From assembly GCF_001426085.1 (NCBI RefSeq), contig NZ_LMRR01000013.1, forward strand, positions 1 to 64,000: DNA of 64,000 nucleotides, in the 5' to 3' direction. Made by a program: the position numbers and the translations under genes. This document shows positions 16,649 through 24,888 of this stretch, one piece after another; positions within the stretch are counted from its first letter, which is position 1; each line of letters begins with the position of its first letter. Origin of the DNA: Rhodococcus sp. Leaf278. GTDB lineage: Bacteria; Actinomycetota; Actinomycetes; Mycobacteriales; Mycobacteriaceae. Under the pieces are notes generated by a model, which was not told the DNA's origin, did no database searches, and saw nothing but the letters and a program-made list of their open reading frames with translations.

Positions 16649-17577
16649 CCGGTGTTCTCGATCAGGCGGCGGTGGTAGCTCCTACTCCCGCCCGCTCGGC
16701 GCGAGGGCTTCGTCGACCGGTCATGGCGGTGGCCGCAATCGTGTTGCTTCTGGTGTTGTGGGAGCTGGTGAAAGTGCTCGTCCCCGAGAACGGCGTGAGT
16801 GTCGGCGGTGTGCGGGTGTTGCCGCGCACCGACGACGGCGCTCTGCCGCATGTGTGGTCGGTGCTGGCGGCGCTGACCGAGCCGGAGGTGAACGTTGCCG
16901 GGGCGCGCAGTGTCGGCGCTGCGATCGTCTCGAGCGGACTGTTCACTTTCGGTCTTGCGGTGCTCGGATTCGTTCTGGGGGCGGTGGTCGGACTGGTGCT
17001 GGCTGTGGCCATGCAACGGTTCGTGTGGGTGGAGCGGTCCGTCTTGCCCTACGTGATCGTCTCCCAGACGGTGCCGCTGATTGCGCTGGCACCGCTCGTC
17101 GCCGGCTGGGGCGGGAAGATCGCCATCGGCGGGTACGCCTGGCAGCCGTGGATGAGCATCACCGTCATCGCGTCGTATCTCGCGTTCTTCCCGGTGGCGG
17201 TGGGGATGCTGCGCGGCCTACGTGCACCCGACCGGGCATCCCTGGATTTGATGCACAGTTACGCGGCCGGATGGTGGACCACACTTGTGCGGCTACGGCT
17301 CCCGGCCTCGGTGCCGCACCTGATCCCGTCTCTGCGGCTGGCTGCCGCTGCCGCTGTGATCGGTGCTGTCGTTGCCGAGATCTCGACCGGAACCACCGGC
17401 GGTATCGGCAGGCAGATCATCGTGTTCTCGCAACAGGCGACAGGTGACGCGTCTCGTCTGTACGCAGCTGTTCTGGGTGCAGCGGTGCTCGGACTCGTGG
17501 TCACCGGATTGGTGGCCCTGCTCGATATCGCTCTTGGGCGATATGCAGGCCGTACTCCTGCGCGAAGGGCGGATTGA
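16645..17577 (+). CDS. ABC transporter permease 1 of the pyrimidine/hydantoin-type importer
   Basis: A BPD_transp_1 permease of 310 aa, with a GTG start overlapping the preceding stop (GTGA). There is a hydrophobic N-terminal helix, a periplasmic insert of about 60 residues (VSVGGVRVLPRTDDGALPHV and beyond), and then the six-helix core. The EAA-like loop GMLRGLRAPDRASLDLMHSY and the VSQTVPLIALAPLVAGWGG segment are typical of SsuC/ThiX relatives. A second, shorter permease follows the ATPase, so the pore is probably a heterodimer. Substrate inferred from operon context. Confidence 0.9.
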   Translation: MTGVLDQAAVVAPTPARSARGLRRPVMAVAAIVLLLVLWELVKVLVPENGVSVGGVRVLPRTDDGALPHVWSVLAALTEPEVNVAGARSVGAAIVSSGLFTFGLAVLGFVLGAVVGLVLAVAMQRFVWVERSVLPYVIVSQTVPLIALAPLVAGWGGKIAIGGYAWQPWMSITVIASYLAFFPVAVGMLRGLRAPDRASLDLMHSYAAGWWTTLVRLRLPASVPHLIPSLRLAAAAAVIGAVVAEISTGTTGGIGRQIIVFSQQATGDASRLYAAVLGAAVLGLVVTGLVALLDIALGRYAGRTPARRAD

Positions 17578-18356
17578 TGACCGTGCATGCCGTTGACGTC
17601 GAGAGCGTCGGCAAGACCTTCGATGGGGGAGTGACAGCGCTGGACAATGTGTCGCTGTCGATCGCTCCCGGCGAATTCGTCTCCCTGATCGGCCCTTCCG
17701 GCTGCGGCAAGTCGACGCTGCTTCGCGTCATCGCAGATCTCGAGCAACCCACCTCCGGTGCGGTGTCGGTGTTCGGTCTGACGGCGCGGCAAGCTCGGGT
17801 CGAACAGAAGTACGGCATCGCATTTCAGCAGGCAGGGCTGCTCGATTGGCGAACGGTGCAGTCGAACGTTGCGTTGCCGCTCGAGCTGCACAAGGTGTCC
17901 AAACGAGAACGCGCGGAACGGGTACGCGAACTGCTCGAACTCGTGGGACTCACCGATTTTGCCGACAGCTTTCCCAGTCAGTTGTCCGGCGGCATGCAGC
18001 AACGCGTGGCGATCGCTCGTGCATTGGCTCGAACGCCCGGACTGTTGCTGATGGACGAACCGTTCGGCGCTCTCGACGAGATGACGCGCGAGAAGATGCA
18101 GAACGATCTGTTACGCATAGCCGAGGAGTCCGGCGCAGCAGTGGTCTTCGTGACCCACTCCATTCCCGAAGCGGTGTATCTGTCCGACCGAGTTGTCGTG
18201 ATGTCGCCCCGGCCCGGGAGGATCGTGGACACGCTCACGATCGGCACGTTCGACTCCGTCGGGGACCCACGCGAATCCACGGAATTCTTCTCCGCCATCA
18301 CCTCGGTTCGGGATGCACTGCACGGGCGCGTCGTTCGCGGTGCGGATCTCCGATGA
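17574..18356 (+). CDS. ABC transporter ATP-binding protein of the pyrimidine/hydantoin-type importer
   Basis: A 260-aa ATPase in the nitrate/taurine/ThiZ group. Walker A is GPSGCGKST, the signature LSGGMQQRVAIARAL, Walker B LLLMDEPFGALDE, followed by the H-loop FVTHSI. Its ATG overlaps the upstream permease stop (ATGA) and its own stop overlaps the downstream permease start (ATGA), so all three are translationally coupled. It is clearly paralogous to the ThiZ-like ATPase at 4296. Confidence 0.93.
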   Translation: MMTVHAVDVESVGKTFDGGVTALDNVSLSIAPGEFVSLIGPSGCGKSTLLRVIADLEQPTSGAVSVFGLTARQARVEQKYGIAFQQAGLLDWRTVQSNVALPLELHKVSKRERAERVRELLELVGLTDFADSFPSQLSGGMQQRVAIARALARTPGLLLMDEPFGALDEMTREKMQNDLLRIAEESGAAVVFVTHSIPEAVYLSDRVVVMSPRPGRIVDTLTIGTFDSVGDPRESTEFFSAITSVRDALHGRVVRGADLR

Positions 18357-19096
18357 GAGTCTGGCTGCCGCCGGTGGTGTTCGGCGTGTTCCTGCTCGGA
18401 TTGTGGCAGCTGCTGACCGTCGTCGCCGGGGTACCGTCGTTCCTCCTTCCCTCACCTAGTGCGATTGCCGAACAGTTCGCTCGTAACGTCGGCAACATCG
18501 GATCCGCAAGTGTGGCAACCGGAACCAATGCGTTGGTGGGGTTGATCGCGGGATCGGTCCTCGGTCTTCTCGCTGCGATGGTGGCCGTTCGCCTCAGGAT
18601 CGTCGACGAGCTTCTCACCCCGCTGGCGGCGGGTGCCGCTGCGGTTCCCATCGTGGCCCTCGCTCCGGTGTTCAACTCGATGTTCTCCTCGACCACCGAC
18701 TTACCGCGCCGCCTCGTCGTGACCATTGTCGTGTTCTTCCCGGTCTTCGTCAGTGCGGCAAAAGGACTCCGACAGGTGTCGCCGGTGCATCACGACCTGA
18801 TGACCTCGTATGCGGTCGGCGGCTGGCAGTTCACGCGCATCGTTCGTCTTCCGTCTGCGGTGCCACACATCTTCACCGGGTTGCGGGTTGCGGCTCCGAA
18901 TGCTGTCATTGCAGCCATCATCTGCGAGTACTTCGGTGGATTGCAGAACGGTTTGGGGTCGCGGATCACCTCCGCCGCGGCGAACACCGCCTACCCCCGG
19001 GCATGGGCCTACGTCGTGGGTGCCATCGCAGTCGGGTTGCTCTTCTTTCTGGTCGTTCTCTTGCTCGAGAAGCTCGTGTCCCGCCGTCGTACCTAG
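18353..19096 (+). CDS. ABC transporter permease 2 of the pyrimidine/hydantoin-type importer
   Basis: A 247-aa, six-helix permease. The start is the ATG at 18353, overlapping the ATPase stop; a much longer open frame upstream is only the shadow of the ATPase gene. Conserved parts are GAAAVPIVALAPVFNSMF, VVFFPVFVSAAKGLRQVSPVHHDLM (EAA loop) and AAPNAVIAAIICEYFGG. Two different permease genes flanking one ATPase is less usual for this transporter family, which commonly uses a homodimer. Confidence 0.9.
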   Translation: MRVWLPPVVFGVFLLGLWQLLTVVAGVPSFLLPSPSAIAEQFARNVGNIGSASVATGTNALVGLIAGSVLGLLAAMVAVRLRIVDELLTPLAAGAAAVPIVALAPVFNSMFSSTTDLPRRLVVTIVVFFPVFVSAAKGLRQVSPVHHDLMTSYAVGGWQFTRIVRLPSAVPHIFTGLRVAAPNAVIAAIICEYFGGLQNGLGSRITSAAANTAYPRAWAYVVGAIAVGLLFFLVVLLLEKLVSRRRT

Positions 19097-19108
19097 GAGA
19101 AGTCGAAC

Positions 19109-20245
19109 GTGAAGATCACTCGAACCCCCCGACGCCTGCTGGCCGTCGTCATGGCACTGGCGGTAGTCGCCTCGGCCTGCAGCACCACCACGACCGAAAC
19201 CGAGACCGGTGCCGACGGGAACACCCCGATCAAGTTGCAATTGCAGTGGTTCAAACAGGGCCAGTTCGCGGGCTATCTGGCGGCCGTCGACCAGGGCTTC
19301 TATACCGAGCAGGGACTGGACGTCGAAATATTGGACGGCGGAACTGATATCGTTCCGCAGACCGTGCTGGCGCAGGGACAAGCCGATTATGCCGTCGCGT
19401 GGGTGCCGAAAGCGCTCGCCTCCCGCGAGGCCGGGGCGGGCATCACCGACGTCGCTCAGATCTACCAGAAATCCGGAACATTGCAGGTCTCGTTCAAGGA
19501 TCAGAACATCGCCTCACCCGCGGACCTTCGCGGCAAGACCGTCGGAAACTGGGGCTACGGCAACGAATTCGAGTTGTTCGCAGGTATGACCCAAGCCGGA
19601 GTGAGTCCGTCCGACGTGACATTGGTGCAGCAGCAGTTCGATATGAACGGCCTGCTGTCCGGCGATATCGCTGCCGCACAGGCCATGTCCTACAACGAGT
19701 ACGCACAGCTGCTCGAGACGGTGAACCCCGCGACCGGTGCCTTGTACACCGCGGACGACTTCAACTCGCTGAACTGGAACGACGACGGTGTCGCCATGTT
19801 GCAGGACGCGATCTGGGCCAATACGGACAAGCTCTCCGACGAGGCATACCAGGATCAGACCGTCAAATTCTTGGCGGCATCGTTGAAGGGTTGGATCTTC
19901 TGCCGAGACAACGTCGAGAAGTGCCGCGACATCACCGTCGCTGCCGGCTCCACACTCGGCGCGAGCCATCAGCTCTGGCAGGTCAACGAAGTCAACAAAT
20001 TGATCTGGCCGTCGGGTGAGGGCATCGGGATGATCGACGAGGCCGCCTGGCAGCAAACCGTGGACATCGCGAAGACCACGAAGAACGCCGAGGGCTCGAC
20101 GGTGCTCACCGCTGATCCCGATGCCGAGGCCTACACCAACGAGTATGTCGGTAAGGCTCTGGATTTGTTGAAGGCCGACGGTGTGGACGTCACCGGAGAG
20201 TCGTACGCTCCGATGGAGGTCACACTGGAGGAAGGCGGCAAGTAG
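19109..20245 (+). CDS. ABC substrate-binding lipoprotein, NMT1/THI5-like
   Basis: A 378-aa lipoprotein with a GTG start behind AGGAGA. The signal peptide ends VVASACS, with the Cys lipidated. The mature start, KLQLQWFKQGQFAGYLAAVD, places it in the NMT1/THI5 family, homologous to ThiY at 5852. GNWGYGNEFELFAG and a Cys pair in GWIFCRDNVEKCRDI are notable. Being embedded between a dihydropyrimidinase and an aminotransferase, it most likely binds a pyrimidine, dihydropyrimidine or hydantoin rather than a thiamine precursor. The aminotransferase begins at the base after its stop. Confidence 0.92.
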   Translation: MKITRTPRRLLAVVMALAVVASACSTTTTETETGADGNTPIKLQLQWFKQGQFAGYLAAVDQGFYTEQGLDVEILDGGTDIVPQTVLAQGQADYAVAWVPKALASREAGAGITDVAQIYQKSGTLQVSFKDQNIASPADLRGKTVGNWGYGNEFELFAGMTQAGVSPSDVTLVQQQFDMNGLLSGDIAAAQAMSYNEYAQLLETVNPATGALYTADDFNSLNWNDDGVAMLQDAIWANTDKLSDEAYQDQTVKFLAASLKGWIFCRDNVEKCRDITVAAGSTLGASHQLWQVNEVNKLIWPSGEGIGMIDEAAWQQTVDIAKTTKNAEGSTVLTADPDAEAYTNEYVGKALDLLKADGVDVTGESYAPMEVTLEEGGK

Positions 20246-21550
20246 ATGGATCACGTGTTCTACTCCTGGTCGGCGCAGGCCGAACTGAACCCGATTACCG
20301 TCGAGGGTGCCGAGGGGTCGTGGTTCTGGGACGACAAGGGCAACCGATACCTGGACTTCTCTTCCCAATTGGTCAACGTCAATCTCGGCCATCAACACCC
20401 CGACGTAGTGGCCGCCATCGTCGAGCAGGCGCAGGTGTTGACCACGATTTCCCCGACGGTCGCCAACAACAAGCGCAGTGAACTGGCCGCGTTGATCGCC
20501 GAGCGGGCCCCGGGTGATCTGAACCGAGTGTTCTTCACGACGGGTGGTGCCGAAGCCGTCGAGCATGCGGTGCGGCTGGCGCGTCAGCACACCGGACGCA
20601 CGAAGATGCTGGCCGCGTACCGCTCGTACCACGGCGGAACCGGAGTTGCGATCGGTCTCACCGGCGAACCGAGGCGATGGGGCACCGAGCCGACCAACGT
20701 CGACGTCGTACGCTTCTTCGGGCCGTACCCTTACCGGTCACCCTGGGGCACAACGACTCCCGAGGACGAGACGGCCGCAGCACTGGCACATCTCGAACAG
20801 GTCATCGTGCTCGAAGGTGCGCAGAACATCGCCGGACTCATTCTCGAATCGGTCATCGGCACCAACGGAGTGCTGATCCCGCCGCCCGGATATCTGGCCG
20901 GCGTTCGGGCGCTGTGCGACAAGTACGGGATCGTCTACATCGCCGACGAAGTGATGGTCGGATTCGGGCGAATCGGCGAATGGTTCGCATGCCAGGCCTG
21001 GGATGTGACACCGGATCTGATCACGTTCGCCAAGGGCGTCAACTCCGGATACGTACCCCTCGGCGGAGTCGTGATCTCGGAGAAGATCGCCTCGCAGTTC
21101 GACCACAAAGCCTATCCGGGCGGATTGACCTACTCCGGTCACGTACTCGGGTGCGCCGCGGGCGTCGCGTCCATCGAAGTGTTCGAGCGCGACAAGATAC
21201 TTCCGCACGTGCGTCACGTCGGCGAGGACGTACTCGGAGCGGGCCTGTCCAAGCTGGCCGAATCTCACCCCAGCGTGGGCGAGGTGCGCGGCAAGGGATT
21301 CTTCTGGGCCGTCGAACTGGTCAAGGACGGCACGACCCGAGAGCCGCTGGTGCCTTTTGCCGCGTCGGGCAAGGATGCGGCGGCGATGGGCACCGTGACC
21401 GCCGCGGCGAAGTCACGCGGACTGTGGCCCTTCGTTGCCGGAAATCGACTCCAGATCGCACCGCCGCTGACGACATCCGAGGACGAGATTCGTCAGGGAC
21501 TGGAAATCCTCGACGAGGTGCTGACGGTGGCGGACGGGTTCACCGTCTGA
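20246..21550 (+). CDS. Class III aminotransferase (beta-alanine/omega-amino acid type)
   Basis: A 434-aa PLP enzyme of the omega-amino acid transaminase group. PLP Lys263 is in LITFAKGVNSGYVPLGG and the Asp in YIADEVMVGFGRIGEW; GGAEAVEHAVRLAR holds the phosphate-binding turn. Given the upstream N-carbamoyl amidohydrolase, the likely amino donor is beta-alanine or 3-aminoisobutyrate, yielding malonate or methylmalonate semialdehyde. The methylmalonate-semialdehyde dehydrogenase at 43595 could take the product onward. It is the last gene of the operon, starting immediately after the binding protein's stop. Confidence 0.92.
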   Translation: MDHVFYSWSAQAELNPITVEGAEGSWFWDDKGNRYLDFSSQLVNVNLGHQHPDVVAAIVEQAQVLTTISPTVANNKRSELAALIAERAPGDLNRVFFTTGGAEAVEHAVRLARQHTGRTKMLAAYRSYHGGTGVAIGLTGEPRRWGTEPTNVDVVRFFGPYPYRSPWGTTTPEDETAAALAHLEQVIVLEGAQNIAGLILESVIGTNGVLIPPPGYLAGVRALCDKYGIVYIADEVMVGFGRIGEWFACQAWDVTPDLITFAKGVNSGYVPLGGVVISEKIASQFDHKAYPGGLTYSGHVLGCAAGVASIEVFERDKILPHVRHVGEDVLGAGLSKLAESHPSVGEVRGKGFFWAVELVKDGTTREPLVPFAASGKDAAAMGTVTAAAKSRGLWPFVAGNRLQIAPPLTTSEDEIRQGLEILDEVLTVADGFTV

Positions 21551-21553
21551 CTC

Positions 21554-21591
21554 GGGGTCGTGCACGGAACTTCGACCCCTGCTACGAAGTT
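21554..21591. terminator. Overlapping hairpins between convergent genes
   Basis: Two inverted repeats overlap here. GGGGTCG (21554-21560) pairs with CGACCCC (21573-21579), and AACTTCG (21568-21574) pairs with CGAAGTT (21585-21591). Only one of them can form at a time. They lie between the aminotransferase stop and the end of the FAD-oxidase gene on the other strand. They probably serve transcription end or mRNA protection. There is no T-run, so terminator function is a guess. Confidence 0.45.
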
Positions 21592-21621
21592 GCGCGCACG
21601 TGCGGCGTCAGCCGCTCGTGG

Positions 21622-23004
21622 TCAGAGCACTGCACCGGGGTTGAGGATGCCCGCCGGATCGAGAGCGGTCTTGATGCGGCGGGTCAGTTCCATGACGTCT
21701 TCTCCGACCTGATCGGGCAGCCAGGCCTTCTTGAGACGACCGACGCCGTGTTCTCCGGTGATGGTGCCGCCCAGCGAAATTGCGAGATCCATGATCGCTC
21801 CGAAGGCGACATTGGCTCGGCGGGTCATGTCGGCGTCCTCGGGGTCGAACACGATCAGCGGATGGGTGTTGCCGTCGCCGGCATGAGCGATGACGGCCAC
21901 CAGCACGTCGTACTTCACGGACAGCTCGGCTATTCCGTCGACCAGTGCGGGGAGCGCGGGCAGTGGTACTCCGACGTCCTCGAGCAGCAGGCTGCCGAGT
22001 CGTTCGACCGCGGGAATGGCGAATCGCCGTGCGGCAGCAAATGCTTCGCCCTCGTCGGGGTCGTCGGTGGTGAAGACATCCGAGGCACCGGCCTCGGTGC
22101 ACGCGGCCGCCATGATCTCGATCTCGCGCCCACGGTCGGCACCGGGGGAGTCGGACCGAGCAATGAGCATCGCTGCTGCCTCGCGGTCGAGTCCCATGTT
22201 CATGGCATCTTCGACGGCACCGATGGACGCGCGGTCCATGAACTCGAGCATCGACGGTCGCAAGGTACGGGTGATGGCCAGAATCGCAGTCGTCGCATCG
22301 TGCACGGAGGCGAACGAGGCGACGACGGTGCTGGCCGGAGGTTGCGCAGGGATCAATCGAAGAGTGATCTCGGTGATGATGCCCAGCGTGCCCTCGGATC
22401 CGACGAAGAGCTTCGCAAGAGACAGTCCGGCAACATCTTTCAGACGTGGACCGCCGAGTCGGACGGCAGTCCCGTCGGCGAGGACGACCTCGAGCCCGAG
22501 AACGTAGTCGGTGGTGACGCCGTACTTCACGCAGCACAGCCCGCCGGCGTTGGTGGCCGCATTGCCGCCGATGGAACACATCTCGAACGACGAGGGATCC
22601 GGCGGGTACCACAGTCCGTGCTCGGCGACCGCCTTCTTGACCTCGACGTTGAGCAGTCCGGGTTGTACGACGGCGATACGGGTCACCGGATCGACGGTGA
22701 TCTCGCGCATCAGTTCCGTGGTGAGCACGATTCCGCCGTCGACGGCAGTGGCACCGCCGGACAATCCCGACCCGGCGCCGCGGGGAACGACCGCCACGTT
22801 GTGTTCGGTGGCCCAGCGCATGACGGCACGAACGTCCTCGGTGGACTGTGCACGAACCACGGCCAGCGGGGTGCCGGCGTCGGGATCCTTGGCCCAATCG
22901 CGTCGGTATCCCTCGGTGATGTCCGGGTCGGTGACCATGGCACCGGCAGGAAGTAGGGATTCGAGTTCGGTCAGGCGGGCATCTGCATCCGTCGTCACCG
23001 ACAT
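21622..23004 (-). CDS. FAD-binding oxidase, GlcD / D-lactate dehydrogenase type
   Basis: A 460-aa flavoprotein of the FAD-linked oxidase family (glycolate oxidase subunit D, D-lactate or D-2-hydroxyacid dehydrogenases). The PP-loop and Rossmann-like FAD part are seen in AVVPRGAGSGLSGGATAVDG, SSFEMCSIGGNAATNAGG and LFVGSEGTLGIITEITLRL. The C-terminal substrate part has AHAGDGNTHPLI and TGEHGVGRLKKAWLPDQVG, with the metal-binding His residues. The ATG at 23004 has AGGAG upstream. It is convergent with the aminotransferase and probably unrelated to it. The exact hydroxyacid is not predictable. Confidence 0.92.
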   Translation of the reverse strand: MSVTTDADARLTELESLLPAGAMVTDPDITEGYRRDWAKDPDAGTPLAVVRAQSTEDVRAVMRWATEHNVAVVPRGAGSGLSGGATAVDGGIVLTTELMREITVDPVTRIAVVQPGLLNVEVKKAVAEHGLWYPPDPSSFEMCSIGGNAATNAGGLCCVKYGVTTDYVLGLEVVLADGTAVRLGGPRLKDVAGLSLAKLFVGSEGTLGIITEITLRLIPAQPPASTVVASFASVHDATTAILAITRTLRPSMLEFMDRASIGAVEDAMNMGLDREAAAMLIARSDSPGADRGREIEIMAAACTEAGASDVFTTDDPDEGEAFAAARRFAIPAVERLGSLLLEDVGVPLPALPALVDGIAELSVKYDVLVAVIAHAGDGNTHPLIVFDPEDADMTRRANVAFGAIMDLAISLGGTITGEHGVGRLKKAWLPDQVGEDVMELTRRIKTALDPAGILNPGAVL

Positions 23005-23235
23005 CCGGTTCTCCTCACGTCGAAATGTGACCGTCGCCACTCGAGTCTGCCACGACCGAGAGTGGGGCGCGGACGAGGGACGCCGTCGCGCCTGCCGAGT
23101 CACATAAGTAACACCAGCCTCAGGCGTTACCAGATCGATGCGTCGTCGACACGCAATCTTGTAGTTCGCCACGCTAGCGTCCACCACAGCGAATCTCGCG
23201 CCCCATGTGACGCGAGTCGACAAGGAGGCTGCACC

Positions 23236-23547
23236 ATGATCGATCCCGGAAGTGACTCCTGGAACTACGTGGCGGCGATGTTCTCGTACGAATTCCTCGG
23301 TGGTGGTGTCGAATACGACACCATCGAGCGGATCCATCGAGGTGACATCGACGAGTGGGTGCAGGCCTTGGCGCACTCCGGGATGTTCGAGAAGGCCACC
23401 GTGTCGCACATCGCGGACTCGTGGCGAGCGGCACCGCGCCAGTTGTTCGACATGCTCGTCCTGGACGCGGACGAGATGACCGCTCGACGATGCTCACTGG
23501 CGTGGTCGTCGCTCGACCGGCTCGCTCCACTCGCCCGCCTGGGTTGA
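23236..23547 (+). CDS. Small protein of unknown family, paralogue of the 29100 protein (103 aa)
   Basis: The ATG at 23236 has AAGGAGG upstream. The centre reads IDEWVQALAHSGMFEKATVS, then HIADSWRAAPRQLFDMLVLD and ADEMTARR. The same spacing occurs in the protein at 29100 (EWIHALATSGLF, NISSVWNAEPDALVALL, VDEIAVKRH). The two therefore define a family of short, acidic-to-neutral helical proteins, perhaps a small protein-protein adaptor. There is no signal peptide, membrane segment or DNA-binding motif. I do not recognise the family. It lies in a 230-bp gap downstream of the divergent FAD oxidase. Confidence 0.7.
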   Translation: MIDPGSDSWNYVAAMFSYEFLGGGVEYDTIERIHRGDIDEWVQALAHSGMFEKATVSHIADSWRAAPRQLFDMLVLDADEMTARRCSLAWSSLDRLAPLARLG

Positions 23548-23554
23548 TAGCCGT

Positions 23555-24199
23555 TCAACCACCCAGAATTCGAGGGCCCGAATCATCGACGACGATGGCC
23601 TGTTCGTCGGTCAAGCCGTGACAGCGAACGCCGTCACGGCGGAGGCGCTGCAGGGTAGCCCATCCCGAATCATTCTCGTCCAGAACGGAATTCAGGTGGG
23701 GCACGATCGAGAAGTCCACCAGATTCAGTCCGTCCCATACCGTCTCGATACCGGTAGTGGGTCGGACCTCGGCGGGATCGTCTGCATCCTCGACTCCGAC
23801 CAACGACGGAGCCGCCACACACGCACCCGCGCTGTAACCGCCGTAGGCGATGGAGTTTCCTCGCACACGCTCGCTCAGAATTTCGTCGGCACCGGAGCGG
23901 GTGAGCTGGGCGCGCAGGACGAACGTGTTGCCGCCGCGAACCCATACAGCACCGAATCCGTCGAGGACTCGCTCGAACGCTGCCGGCTTACCGACGTAGT
24001 CGCGTAGATCCACCTCCGCCGGTCGATATCCGAGAGCGCGCAACGGACCGAACTCGCTGCGGAGCGAGGAATCGCGCGCCGCGGCGGGCCACGCGTCCGA
24101 CGCGTTCGCGATGACGGCGAGATCGGAGGGCGGCCCGGTGAGTTGGACGAAGGCGTCGGAGTGACCGCCGAATCGGTACGACGACAGGAAGAGTTTCAC
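23555..24199 (-). CDS. Peptidase E-like protein (S51 family)
   Basis: A 214-aa class I glutamine-amidotransferase-like fold. The nucleophile elbow is YGGYSAGACVAAP with Ser, as in aspartyl dipeptidase (peptidase E) rather than Cys. Other marks are VWVRGGNTFVLRAQL, which contributes the oxyanion hole, and VPHLNS with a candidate His. It would hydrolyse Asp-X dipeptides or cyanophycin-like peptides. Its ATG overlaps the stop of the HIT gene at 24196 by four bases, so the two form a minus-strand pair. Confidence 0.88.
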   Translation of the reverse strand: MKLFLSSYRFGGHSDAFVQLTGPPSDLAVIANASDAWPAAARDSSLRSEFGPLRALGYRPAEVDLRDYVGKPAAFERVLDGFGAVWVRGGNTFVLRAQLTRSGADEILSERVRGNSIAYGGYSAGACVAAPSLVGVEDADDPAEVRPTTGIETVWDGLNLVDFSIVPHLNSVLDENDSGWATLQRLRRDGVRCHGLTDEQAIVVDDSGPRILGG

Positions 24200-24645
24200 G
24201 CCGTCGGTTCTTCTCTGAGCCGAGTCAGCCCGACGCGAACGGCGTCCGCGACACGATCGGGCTCACGCAGGCGACGAGCCACAAAACCGGCAGCGAACCG
24301 CAGCCGATCTCGGTGCCATCGCGGTACGACGTGCAGATGCAGGTGAAATACCGTCTGAAAGGCAGCCTTGCCGTCGTTGATGACGAGGTTGGCTCCGTCG
24401 GCGCATAGGTCCGAGTCGCGCACCGCGCGCGCCAGGGTGTGTCCGACGCGAAACACCTCGGCGGCCGCGTCCGGATGGCTCGAGTTCAGATCGTTGGTGT
24501 GCTCGCGCGGAACGACGAGGAGGTGTCCGCGACTGATCGGTCGAATGTCGAGAAAGGCGACGGTGTGGTCGTTCTCGAACACTCGATGGGCGGGGGCGTC
24601 GCCGGCAACGATCGCACAGAAGATGCAAGATTCCACGGGTGTCAC
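24196..24645 (-). CDS. HIT family nucleotide hydrolase/transferase
   Basis: A 149-aa histidine-triad protein. The triad is FHLHLHVVPRW near residue 100, and the N-terminal CIFCAIVAGDAPAHRVFEND is typical of HIT/HINT proteins with a Cys-x-x-Cys zinc-like pair. Family members hydrolyse AMP-linked or dinucleotide compounds through a nucleotidyl-His intermediate. Start is GTG at 24645. The C-terminal 40 residues (RLRFAAGFVARRLREPDRVA) form an Arg-rich extension. The stop overlaps the peptidase E start, indicating co-translation. Confidence 0.9.
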   Translation of the reverse strand: MTPVESCIFCAIVAGDAPAHRVFENDHTVAFLDIRPISRGHLLVVPREHTNDLNSSHPDAAAEVFRVGHTLARAVRDSDLCADGANLVINDGKAAFQTVFHLHLHVVPRWHRDRLRFAAGFVARRLREPDRVADAVRVGLTRLREEPTA

Positions 24646-24888
24646 TGTAGGGTCCGATCATCAGCGATAGGCCTGTGTGGCGTGCAACACAAATGCGCGT
24701 CCCGTCGCCGGGGAATGTCGAACGGACTCGATTCAGAACGAATCGGACAGTGTTTCGGGTACCCGCGGTCTGTTTCCTCTGGCTACTATCAGGGACCTTG
24801 TGCCTTGTCGCATGGGTTCGTCCACTCGTCGCAAGTTCGGGGCCGTTGGCCGACACGTGGGCACCATTCAACGCAGGAAGACGGAGAT

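Noticed and set aside
20677..22956. Open frame of 759 codons on the plus strand
   Set aside because: It covers the aminotransferase in another frame and then runs antisense to the FAD oxidase; the product is Arg/Gly-rich noise and has no ribosome site.
24439..24888. N-terminal extension of PntAA by 150 residues
   Set aside because: The extra sequence runs antisense to the HIT gene and is unlike the family, which starts close to VVGVVRESGEGERR; a TTG start at 24889 fits.
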